In this document: one piece after another, positions 55,596 through 62,762 of the stretch
Numbering within the stretch: the stretch's first letter is position 1
Layout of the letters: each line of letters begins with the position of its first letter
NCBI RefSeq assembly: GCF_014873945.1
Contig: NZ_JADBEC010000001.1
Coordinates: forward strand, 2,212,001-2,276,000
Direction of reading: 5' to 3'
DNA: 64,000 nt
DNA from: Rhizobium viscosum
Lineage (GTDB): Bacteria; Pseudomonadota; Alphaproteobacteria; Rhizobiales; Rhizobiaceae
Translations under genes and position numbers: made by a program
The notes under the pieces: generated by a model
What the model saw: the letters and a program-made list of their open reading frames with translations, nothing else
What the model was told of the DNA's origin: nothing
Databases searched by the model: none

Positions 55596-56608
55596 ACAGG
55601 CGGAATCTTGCCGAGCGGGATGAAGCCGCTCACCGTTGCATTGCCGTGATCGACGACCAGATCGACCGAAACCTTGTCGCCGCCGCCGGCAAGTGCCTTC
55701 AACAGCTTGGTTGCGGTATCGACTGTCGAGGCGATATCGGGGAAGGCCTCTTTGATGCTTTTGCCCCAGGGACCAAGTTGCTCGATCTCGAGTTTGAACT
55801 TGCCGGACAGGAAGCCCTGTTCATCGAAGGCGAAGGGACCGGAGACGGTCATCACCTTGCCATCGCCGATATCGGCGACGATGCGGCGCAGCTCGCCCTG
55901 AGAGCCGTGGATGCCTTGTTCGTCGGTACCATCGATCATTCCGGCCTTGCCAATCAATGTCAGGTCGGCGCTGGCGGAGAATTTCGGGAAGACCTGCGGC
56001 CAGTCCTTGACGATCGCATTGGCGTTTTCGACCGAGATTGCGCCGTCAAGATCCGCTCCGTTCTGTCGCAGGTGGACTTCGGTGCGGGCGGCATCGAAAT
56101 TGACGGTCTGCCCGGTGAAGGAGGAGATGGCCACGGCCTTCAGTCCGTCGATGACGGTGGAGGTACGGGCGATGCCCGGCGCCTTGGTGACGAGGCTCGA
56201 TTGCAGATTGTCCCATTGGGCATTGACGGTCAGGCCCTGCGCGGTACGGATTTCGGCGGGCGAGTCGAGTTCCCAGACGATGTGGCCGGGGGCATAGACC
56301 TGGGCGGCGGAACGGAGCGCGCCGAAAGTGGCGGAGATGCCGTTCACATTGTCATCCACGTCTACCTTGGAGCAGAAGAGCCCGATGCGGAAAGGAAAGC
56401 CGCGGAATTCGATATCGGAGCACTCGCCGCTCACGCCCACATCGGCACGGGGAGCGATTGCGGTCAGCACGGTCTGTTTCAGCGCAGACGCCGCATAGAA
56501 CCAGCCGCCCGTATAAAGAGCGATCACCAGAAGGATGGCGCCGCCCAGCAACCAGAATTTCCTGCCGCTGCTGTATTGGCCGCTGCCGGATTGGCTTGAC
56601 GCTGCCAT
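55592..56608 (-). CDS. DUF2125 exported/inner-membrane-anchored protein
   Basis: 338 residues with an N-terminal membrane helix (FWLLGGAILLVIALYTGGWFYAA). The body fits DUF2125: ALKQTVLTAIAPRADVGVSGECSDIEFRGFPFRIGLFC near 47-84 and a VSGPFAFDEQGFLSGKFKLEIE block. The fold is predicted to be periplasmic and beta-rich. Function unknown. It is divergent from chaC. Confidence 0.87.
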   Translation of the reverse strand: MAASSQSGSGQYSSGRKFWLLGGAILLVIALYTGGWFYAASALKQTVLTAIAPRADVGVSGECSDIEFRGFPFRIGLFCSKVDVDDNVNGISATFGALRSAAQVYAPGHIVWELDSPAEIRTAQGLTVNAQWDNLQSSLVTKAPGIARTSTVIDGLKAVAISSFTGQTVNFDAARTEVHLRQNGADLDGAISVENANAIVKDWPQVFPKFSASADLTLIGKAGMIDGTDEQGIHGSQGELRRIVADIGDGKVMTVSGPFAFDEQGFLSGKFKLEIEQLGPWGKSIKEAFPDIASTVDTATKLLKALAGGGDKVSVDLVVDHGNATVSGFIPLGKIPPV

Positions 56609-56657
56609 GATGTTCTCCAATGGTGAGAGCGAAATCTGATTTGATCTGGCGTGCGAT

Positions 56658-57191
56658 ATGGACGAATTTTGGGTATTTGGCTACGGCTCGTTGATGTGGA
56701 ATCCGGGCTTCGAATTCGTCGAGCGATCGCAAGCCTTGGTTTATGGCTACCGGCGCTCGCTCTGCGTCCGTTCTTTCGTGCATCGCGGCAGTCGCGAAAA
56801 TCCCGGCCTTGTTCTCGGTCTCGACAGGGGCGGCGCCTGCCGCGGCATGGCTTTTCGCGTAGCACCAGAGAAATGGGACGAGGTGATCGACTATCTGCGC
56901 GCCCGCGAACTCGTTACCAATGTCTATCTGGAACGGCACTTGCCGCTGCAGCTTTCTGATGGACGCAGCGCCCGGGCCGTCGCCTATGTGGTCGACCGTG
57001 CCCACGAGCAATATGCCGGTGCGCTGGATGCGCTTGCGGCTGCGCGGGTCGTCAACGTTTCGGTCGGCCAGTCGGGGCCGAACGATGCCTATGTCTTCAA
57101 TACGCTTTCCCATCTGAAGGAGATGGGCATTCGCGATCAGTGGCTGGAACAGGTGGTCGAGGAGGTCACGCGGCTGCGCGCTGCGGCTTAG
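56658..57191 (+). CDS. ChaC-like gamma-glutamylcyclotransferase
   Basis: 177 residues starting with the family signature FWVFGYGSLMWNPGFEF (the substrate-binding YGSL at about 9-12). ChaC enzymes cleave glutathione to 5-oxoproline and Cys-Gly; the catalytic Glu lies within GMAFRVAPEKWDEV... downstream (about 62-78). Complete in length. A terminator hairpin begins at the stop codon. Confidence 0.9.
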   Translation: MDEFWVFGYGSLMWNPGFEFVERSQALVYGYRRSLCVRSFVHRGSRENPGLVLGLDRGGACRGMAFRVAPEKWDEVIDYLRARELVTNVYLERHLPLQLSDGRSARAVAYVVDRAHEQYAGALDALAAARVVNVSVGQSGPNDAYVFNTLSHLKEMGIRDQWLEQVVEEVTRLRAAA

Positions 57192-57220
57192 ATCCTTTCT
57201 CAGGAAGGATCTATTTCTTT
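57189..57220 (+). terminator. Terminator of chaC
   Basis: TAGATCCTT (57189-57197) and AAGGATCTA (57205-57213) form a 9-bp stem that includes the chaC stop codon. A TTTCTTT tail follows. Good intrinsic terminator. Confidence 0.8.
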
Positions 57221-57256
57221 GTTTTCATGCAGCACGCTTTTGCTGGAATTGCTTCA
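57220..57256. repeat. Rhizobial intergenic repeat, shortened copy C (supplies the plsC stop)
   Basis: Half-length relative of copies A and B: GTTTTCATGCAGCACGCTTT then TGCTGGAATTGCTTCAAG. The central CAATTCCGGACGC part is missing. On the minus strand its TGA at 57256-57254 is the stop of the acyltransferase gene. Confidence 0.7.
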
Positions 57257-58051
57257 AGCCGTCGCGGCCTTTGCCTTGCGCAACTCGGCCAGCCGTTCTA
57301 CTGCCGACGGCGGCAGCGGCACATGCGGGTTGCGTTCGACCGTGTCAATCAGAAGCTGATCGCTGGCGCTTTCCGTCACGTCGATCAGATGGGCGAAGAA
57401 GGCGTCGGGATCCATGCCGGGCATGATGGGCGGCAGGATCTGTACCTTGAAATGACCGGGATAGCGCATAACGCTGCGGCGCGGCCAGAACAGGCCGGGA
57501 TGCATGACGATGGGTACGACCGGGAGCTGCAGGTCGCGATACATGCGGGCAATGCCGTATTTGTATTGTGGCTCGGCACCTGGTGGGCGCCGCGTGCCCT
57601 CGGGATAGATAATGAGCTGGCGGCCGGTGGCGAGTTCTTCCTTGGTGCGCTTCAGCACTTCGACCATCACCTTACCGCGAGCGCCGCGATCGACCGGAAT
57701 CATGCGCTGCTTCTTGGCGTACCAGCCGAAGAGCGGGATCCACATCAGCTCTCGCTTGAGAATGTAGACGGGATCGTCGAGGTTGGGCAGCAGCGCATAA
57801 GTATCCCAGAAGGACTGATGCTTCGGCGAAATGATGTAGCTGCCGTGAGGCAGGTTCTCGATGCCCTCGATCTCGAAAGTCGTTCCCACGATCACCCGCA
57901 TCAGCCAGTGGTTCGAGCGCGCCCAGTTCTTTGGAACGCTGTAGGCAAGTTTGCGCGGGATGATGAAGTAGATGGGAGAGAGCACGATCATCCTGATGAT
58001 GAGGTTGGCATAGAAGATTGTGTTGAACAGAACGGAACGCAGGGCGATCAT
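57254..58051 (-). CDS. plsC: 1-acyl-sn-glycerol-3-phosphate acyltransferase (PlsC-like)
   Basis: 265 residues: N-terminal membrane helix (VLFNTIFYANLIIRMIVLSPIYFII) then the acyltransferase domain. Catalytic H78-x4-D83 (SPKHQSFWD) and the phosphate-binding YPEGTRRPPG near 151 are present. It acylates lysophosphatidate in phospholipid synthesis or a related lipid. Start at 58051; a GTG-like extension to 58075 adds 8 residues. Probably an operon with ydcF, ftsX and ftsE, though a repeat lies between ydcF and this gene. Confidence 0.9.
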   Translation of the reverse strand: MIALRSVLFNTIFYANLIIRMIVLSPIYFIIPRKLAYSVPKNWARSNHWLMRVIVGTTFEIEGIENLPHGSYIISPKHQSFWDTYALLPNLDDPVYILKRELMWIPLFGWYAKKQRMIPVDRGARGKVMVEVLKRTKEELATGRQLIIYPEGTRRPPGAEPQYKYGIARMYRDLQLPVVPIVMHPGLFWPRRSVMRYPGHFKVQILPPIMPGMDPDAFFAHLIDVTESASDQLLIDTVERNPHVPLPPSAVERLAELRKAKAATA

Positions 58052-58122
58052 GAAACTTTCCCGAGGCACGGTCACGCGGACCGGCCTACACGATATTGCT
58101 CGTCAGAAAAAGCGTCTGATTG

Positions 58123-58219
58123 CCGCTAGAGCTCCGTGCGTCCATTCGGACGCACAAAGGATGCTCTAACTCTTTGAATCTACGCATCAGGCTTTCTGAA
58201 AATCGATTTCGATTTTCAG
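58123..58219. repeat. RIME-like double-palindrome intergenic repeat
   Basis: Two palindromes: TGCGTCC (58137-58143) with GGACGCA (58148-58154), and CTGAAAATCGA (58196-58206) with TCGATTTTCAG (58209-58219), all perfect. Two palindromes in about 100 bp match the layout of Rhizobium intergenic mosaic elements. It lies between ydcF and plsC. Confidence 0.7.
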
Positions 58220-58244
58220 GCCGATGCTGTAGCGCATAAAAGCC

Positions 58245-58958
58245 TTAGCTCTGGCTGGCCAGGCTGGCGGAGCGCAGGCCGGTATGGCGCAGGCCGAGAA
58301 TGTTTCGCGCCCCTGCCAGCAGCACCTTGGCATATTCGGCCAGCATGACGCGCAAGGCGTTCGGGTCGGTGAACCAGTCGCGTGTCTTCAGATCGGAGTT
58401 GACGACAGGATAGGGGATGAACTCGATGTCGGGGTCCACGTAGGCGAGTTCAGCCAGGCTGCGTGGCATATGATAGTTGTTGGTGACGACGAGGATGCTC
58501 TTATAGCCCTTGGCATGAATCCAGTTCGACGCCTCCTCCGCGTTGCCGATCGTATCGAGTGCGTCGTAGCCGATGTCGACACAGCAGGAGAAAAGATCAG
58601 CAGGCCCTTGTGTCATCCTACGGATCTGCGCTGGCGTAGTGGAGGGATGTGCCCCCGAGATCAGCAGCCGCTTGCCGGCGCCTTTCTGCAAGAGTTCGAC
58701 GGCCTGATCGATACGCTGGTAGCCACCAGTCAGCACGATGATTGCATCGGCCCGCGGCTCGGCCGGAGGCTTCAGGGTCGTCACCGAATCTGCAAAGCGT
58801 AAAAAGCCGCCGAAGATCAGCGCAGCGATCAACACGCAGGAAAAACCCATCCAGCGCAGGACGCGACGGATCGGGCCACGCCGCGGCGAGACGCTCTCGG
58901 GGCGTTCAAGCTCCGGGTCCGGGCGAATCGGATTGCGTGTCGTATGGCCCATCGTCAT
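58245..58958 (-). CDS. YdcF-family (DUF218) membrane protein
   Basis: 237 residues: one N-terminal helix (WMGFSCVLIAALIFGGFLRFA) followed by a DUF218 domain (ADAIIVLTGGYQRIDQAVELLQKGAGKRLLISGAHP, then the EASNTxxNA-like EEASNWI and NNYHMPRS). Related proteins (ElyC, SanA, YdcF) concern envelope integrity. Downstream of ftsX by 66 bp on the same strand. Confidence 0.88.
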   Translation of the reverse strand: MTMGHTTRNPIRPDPELERPESVSPRRGPIRRVLRWMGFSCVLIAALIFGGFLRFADSVTTLKPPAEPRADAIIVLTGGYQRIDQAVELLQKGAGKRLLISGAHPSTTPAQIRRMTQGPADLFSCCVDIGYDALDTIGNAEEASNWIHAKGYKSILVVTNNYHMPRSLAELAYVDPDIEFIPYPVVNSDLKTRDWFTDPNALRVMLAEYAKVLLAGARNILGLRHTGLRSASLASQS

Positions 58959-59024
58959 GAATCGTGATTATACGCTGATTGCGGCGCGGAACAGACGCTT
59001 TCATGGCAAATCGGCATGCTGCGA

Positions 59025-60047
59025 CTAATTCACGATACCGTCCGCGCGCGTCGGATCTGAACGCAATGTATCGATTTCATAGATCGTGCGCATGACGGTG
59101 AGCCGCGCCGTCAACGTCGTCAGCAACGCAATCACGATCATCGTCGCGAAGATGCCGAGATAGCCGAGGGCGCCGACCGAAAAAGTGCCGAAGAGGGCCG
59201 TTGCCTGATCGGTCTCCGGCGTGGCGATTGTTTTGCTCTGCAAGAAGCCTGCGCCGGCGAAAAAGAGGGCGGCCAGCGCGCTGCCGATTGCCGAACCCTT
59301 CAGGCTGATTTTCAGAAAGTGCTTCTGGAATTCCGTGGCGACGAACGAGCTCTCGGCGCCGACGAAATGCAGGACCTCGACGATGTGGCGATTGCCGGAG
59401 AGCACGCCGCGCGTGGCAAAGACCACTGTCAGCACCATGGCAGTGAAAACGAGCAGCAGGATGCCGGTGCCGATCATGACCGTCGTGCGGGCCATTGCGA
59501 CCAGCCGGTCCACCCAGGTGCGGTGGTCATCAAGGAAGGCCTGCGGAATGCTTTCCTTCAGAAGGTCCCGCATCGCCGCAAAGTCGGGTGGATGGCTCTC
59601 GTCAATGGTGATGATCACGAGGCGCGGCACCGGGAGTTCCTTGATGTCCAGGCCGCTGCCGAGCCATGGCTCCAGAAGACGTGCGGTGGCGGCTTCATCG
59701 ACGATCTGACCACTCTTCGTGCCGACGAAGGTCAGCGCGATATCGCGGGCCTGGACGAGGGCCTTTTCCATATCCAGATTGTCGTCCGGCTTGATCTGAA
59801 TGGTGACTTCGCGGGAGATCTGGCTTTCCCAGCTCGCTGCCGTCGAGCGAACCATGCTGACGCCGCCGAGCGTCAGGCAGGCGAGGAAGGCCATGATGGC
59901 AATGACAACCATCAGCGCATTGCCCTGAATGTTTGATGGCGGCAGGATCGGTGCCGTGGGGCGCACGCGCATCTCCGGCCGCTTGGGCTGCTGGGCAGGG
60001 GCAGCGGCGGGCGCCTTTGCGCGGGTCCTGGTGGGCGTTTTAGTCAT
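59025..60047 (-). CDS. ftsX: Cell-division protein FtsX
   Basis: 340-residue permease subunit of the FtsEX divisome complex, which controls peptidoglycan hydrolysis. Four membrane helices: one near residue 45-65 (LMVVIAIMAFLACLTLGGVSM) and three in the C-terminal half, with a periplasmic loop between. The N-terminal cytoplasmic tail is Pro/Ala/Lys/Arg-rich. The start overlaps ftsE by 8 bp, typical of the pair. Confidence 0.93.
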   Translation of the reverse strand: MTKTPTRTRAKAPAAAPAQQPKRPEMRVRPTAPILPPSNIQGNALMVVIAIMAFLACLTLGGVSMVRSTAASWESQISREVTIQIKPDDNLDMEKALVQARDIALTFVGTKSGQIVDEAATARLLEPWLGSGLDIKELPVPRLVIITIDESHPPDFAAMRDLLKESIPQAFLDDHRTWVDRLVAMARTTVMIGTGILLLVFTAMVLTVVFATRGVLSGNRHIVEVLHFVGAESSFVATEFQKHFLKISLKGSAIGSALAALFFAGAGFLQSKTIATPETDQATALFGTFSVGALGYLGIFATMIVIALLTTLTARLTVMRTIYEIDTLRSDPTRADGIVN

Positions 60048-60699
60048 AAATATCGAGATGCCCTTCCGAGAGGATCATGCGGCGGGCTTCCACCTGGTCC
60101 ATCAGCGAGAGATCGTGGGTGGCGATCACCACTGCGGTGCCTAGACGGTTGAGTTCCATGAAGAGGTTCAGAAGGCGCTTGGCCATCGGCGGATCCACAT
60201 TGCCGGTCGGCTCGTCGGCAAGCAGCACTTCCGGCCGGTCCATCAGAGCGCGGGCAATTGCGGCACGCTGTTTTTCACCGCCTGAGAGCACCGGCGGCAG
60301 CACGTTGATACGTTCGCCGAGGCCGACCCATTTCAAAAGTTCCAGCACGTCGGTCTTGTAAGTACTTTCATCCTTGCCGCGCACGCGAAGCGGCAGAGCC
60401 ACATTCTCGTAGGTCGTCAGATGGTCGAGGAGACGAAAATCCTGAAAGACGATGCCGACGCGGCGGCGCAGCAGCGGCAGTTCGGGCCGCGGGATCTCGG
60501 ATATGTCGCGCCCAAACATGCGGATCAGGCCGCGGGTCGGCTGCAGCGACATGAAGAGCAGGCGCAGCAGCGTGGTCTTGCCGGCGCCGGACGGGCCGGT
60601 CAGAAACTGGAAGGACTTTTTCGGGATATCGAAAGTCAGGTCCCGGAGGATTTCCGGGCCCATACCATATCGCAAACCGACATTCTCGAAGTGGATCAA
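60040..60699 (-). CDS. ftsE: Cell-division ATP-binding protein FtsE
   Basis: 219-residue ABC ATPase. Walker A GPSGAGKT (35-42), signature LSGGEKQRAAIARAL and Walker B VLLADEPTGNVD. It drives FtsX. Two GTTAAC hexamers lie just upstream (60739-60757). It leads a leftward group ftsE-ftsX-ydcF-plsC. Confidence 0.95.
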   Translation of the reverse strand: MIHFENVGLRYGMGPEILRDLTFDIPKKSFQFLTGPSGAGKTTLLRLLFMSLQPTRGLIRMFGRDISEIPRPELPLLRRRVGIVFQDFRLLDHLTTYENVALPLRVRGKDESTYKTDVLELLKWVGLGERINVLPPVLSGGEKQRAAIARALMDRPEVLLADEPTGNVDPPMAKRLLNLFMELNRLGTAVVIATHDLSLMDQVEARRMILSEGHLDIYD

Positions 60700-60738
60700 C
60701 GGGGTAGCTCAGTCTTTCGTGGTTTCACCGCATGACTT

Positions 60739-60757
60739 GTTAACCAACACCGTTAAC
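60739..60757. promoter_or_regulatory. Paired GTTAAC motifs upstream of ftsE
   Basis: GTTAAC at 60739-60744 and 60752-60757, seven bases apart. Each holds the TTAAC half of a CtrA site, but TTAA-to-TTAA spacing is nine bases, not the canonical seven. A TTAACCAT half-site lies at 60812-60819 nearer the opposite-strand gene. Confidence 0.4.
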
Positions 60758-60905
60758 AGCAGGTAAATTTTGCCGGAAAGACGCCCGTTTGATGGCGATC
60801 TTTGCGAAGCATTAACCATTGAAATTTACGACTGGGCTGGATTCGTTTCAATGCCAAGATTGTCTTGGGCAGCGAAACCATGTGGACATCCGAGAGGTCG
60901 CCATC

Positions 60906-61571
60906 ATGGAAGCATCCTCCTTCAGACGACAGGCCGCCGGTCGGGCCTATGATTTTCTGCCGCCAGAGCCGGTTATCCGCCAACCCCGCCGCATGCCGCG
61001 CAGGGATGACGTTGCCGATGCCGAATTCGTCGTCGTCGGCAAAGTGCGACCGCAAGGTGCGTCTGCCAGTGCCCGCGATACGACCCGCAACGACAATCGC
61101 CGTCGTAGCGTTCCGCTCAAGACCCAGCCTCCAGTCTTGCTTGCAACCGCTGCCGCGGTCGTGCGGGGCATGGAGGTCTGGCTGCAACAAGCGTCGCTGC
61201 GGGGCTTTGCGGCACTTGTAATCTCGCTTTTCGTGCTGGTCTTCGGGCTTGCCGGCGGATTTTCCGGTCTTTCGAAGAGCGGAGCGTCGCCGGCTACCAC
61301 GCTCCACTTCTCGCATGTGACGATTACCCCGCGCGACGCCAATGGCATGCGCATCCTGCTGATCAACGGCATCATCGAGAATGAAAGCGGCGTGACACAA
61401 CAGGTCCAGCCGATCCGCGCCGATCTCGTCGCCGACGAGCGATTGACCGCCAGCATCGTCATCGCGCCGCCGACGGATGCCATTTATGCCGGCCAGAGTC
61501 GCGGCTTTTCAGCCCGCGTGCAGCATGCCGGCGGCAAGGTGCCGGAGGTCCGGCTTTCGTTCATGCCTTGA
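60906..61571 (+). CDS. Single-helix membrane protein with DUF3426-like C-terminus
   Basis: 221 residues. A basic N-terminal region (QPRRMPRRDD, then RNDNRRR), one membrane helix (FAALVISLFVLVFGLAGGFSG), and a C-terminal beta domain (HFSHVTITPRDANGMRILLINGIIENESG, then RADLVADERL) that resembles the domain paired with MJ0042 zinc ribbons. In the usual gene at this place between ftsE and hpt a Cys4 ribbon sits at the N-terminus; here only one Cys pair (CQDC) is found upstream, in a TTG-started extension from 60819. GAGAGG precedes the ATG at 60906. Confidence 0.65.
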   Translation: MEASSFRRQAAGRAYDFLPPEPVIRQPRRMPRRDDVADAEFVVVGKVRPQGASASARDTTRNDNRRRSVPLKTQPPVLLATAAAVVRGMEVWLQQASLRGFAALVISLFVLVFGLAGGFSGLSKSGASPATTLHFSHVTITPRDANGMRILLINGIIENESGVTQQVQPIRADLVADERLTASIVIAPPTDAIYAGQSRGFSARVQHAGGKVPEVRLSFMP

Positions 61572-61682
61572 GCGCAGAGGCGCGTTTTTGGATTGTTCGA
61601 GGGGAAAAACCTGTCGCTCCGGGGTGTTTCGCCGGAATTAATGTGCTAACGGCTTACCCTTCATTTTACGGAGCAAGCCTTT

Positions 61683-62225
61683 ATGCCTGTCGTGCGCGGA
61701 AAAAACATCGAGCCGCTCTTCACTGCCGAGCAGATCGCCGAGCGCAATCACTCCATGGCGCGGGATATCGCCGCCGGCCCGACGAAGGACCTGCTGGTCA
61801 TCGCTGTTTTGAAGGGCTCCTTCATTTTTGCGGCCGATCTGCTGCGCGCTCTGCATGATACCGGCCTTGCTCCCGAGGTAGAGTTCATCACGCTCTCGAG
61901 CTATGGCGCCGGCACGGTTTCGCAGGGTGTGCGCATCGTCAAGGATATCGATAGCGACGTGAAGGACCGTGATGTCCTGCTGATCGACGACATTCTCGAA
62001 TCCGGCCGTACGCTGCGGTTTGCCAAGGAATTGCTCTATGAGCGCGGCGCACGCAACGTGACGATCGCCGTACTGCTCGACAAGCGCGTGAAGCGCAAGG
62101 AAGAGCTGGAAGCGGACTATGTCGGCTTCGAATGCCCCGACTATTTCGTGGTCGGCTACGGCATGGATGTCGCCTATGCTTTCCGCGAGCTGCCCTTCGT
62201 CGGCGTGGTTACCGGCGATGCGTAA
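61683..62225 (+). CDS. hpt: Hypoxanthine phosphoribosyltransferase
   Basis: 180-residue purine salvage enzyme joining hypoxanthine (and usually guanine) to PRPP. The PRPP loop IDDILESGRT is at 101-110, the LKGSFIF block at 43-49 and FVVGYGMD near the C-terminus. ACGGAG lies 11 bases before the ATG. Confidence 0.94.
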   Translation: MPVVRGKNIEPLFTAEQIAERNHSMARDIAAGPTKDLLVIAVLKGSFIFAADLLRALHDTGLAPEVEFITLSSYGAGTVSQGVRIVKDIDSDVKDRDVLLIDDILESGRTLRFAKELLYERGARNVTIAVLLDKRVKRKEELEADYVGFECPDYFVVGYGMDVAYAFRELPFVGVVTGDA

Positions 62226-62249
62226 GGCGTTCTGCTTCAAGACGGCTTG

Positions 62250-62257
62250 TTAACCAT
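62250..62257 (+). promoter_or_regulatory. CtrA half-site upstream of cpdR
   Basis: TTAACCAT, the strong CtrA half-site of alphaproteobacteria, 88 bp before the cpdR start. An identical octamer is at 60812-60819. Chance occurrence of an 8-mer is possible. Confidence 0.45.
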
Positions 62258-62344
62258 TCCGTCGATCGGCTTTGCGCGTTTACCGATCGCTAGGGAACCG
62301 CATGCGATCTCCGTCGCGGGGCATGACGACGGAGCAATGCACAG

Positions 62345-62704
62345 ATGGCAAAAATTCTGATCACGGAAGACGAGGATTCCCTTCGTACTTTCGTAGCCCG
62401 GGCACTACGCCTTGACGGTCATGAGACCGATGAAGCCGCCGACGGGGCGGAAGGGCTGGAAAAGCTGAAGGGCGGCAGCTACGACCTGCTGCTTTCCGAT
62501 ATCCGTATGCCGGTCATGGACGGCATCGAACTGGCGCATCAGGCGAAGGACGCCTTTCCGGCGCTGAAAATCCTGCTGATGACGGGCTATGCCGAACAGC
62601 GCGAACGGGCCGACGACCTCGCTGAAAAGATCATCGATGTCGTGCCGAAGCCGTTCGCCTTGCCGGACATTCGCAGGGCCGTAGCGCGGGCTCTGGTCGC
62701 TTAG
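62345..62704 (+). CDS. cpdR: Response regulator CpdR
   Basis: 119-residue stand-alone receiver domain. The acidic pocket TEDED (8-11), phosphoacceptor D52 in LLLSDIRMPVMDG, T/K positions in LLMTGYAEQRERA and the KPF near 101 are all present. In Caulobacter and Sinorhizobium, unphosphorylated CpdR brings CtrA and other substrates to ClpXP. The CpdR label rests on near-identity of the family motifs and the neighbouring TIGR02302 gene, the known rhizobial neighbour. Confidence 0.9.
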   Translation: MAKILITEDEDSLRTFVARALRLDGHETDEAADGAEGLEKLKGGSYDLLLSDIRMPVMDGIELAHQAKDAFPALKILLMTGYAEQRERADDLAEKIIDVVPKPFALPDIRRAVARALVA

Positions 62705-62762
62705 CATCTTGTGGCGCAGGCGTGCTCCCAGGGCACGCCAACAGCCCGATATCCTCTCAGCA

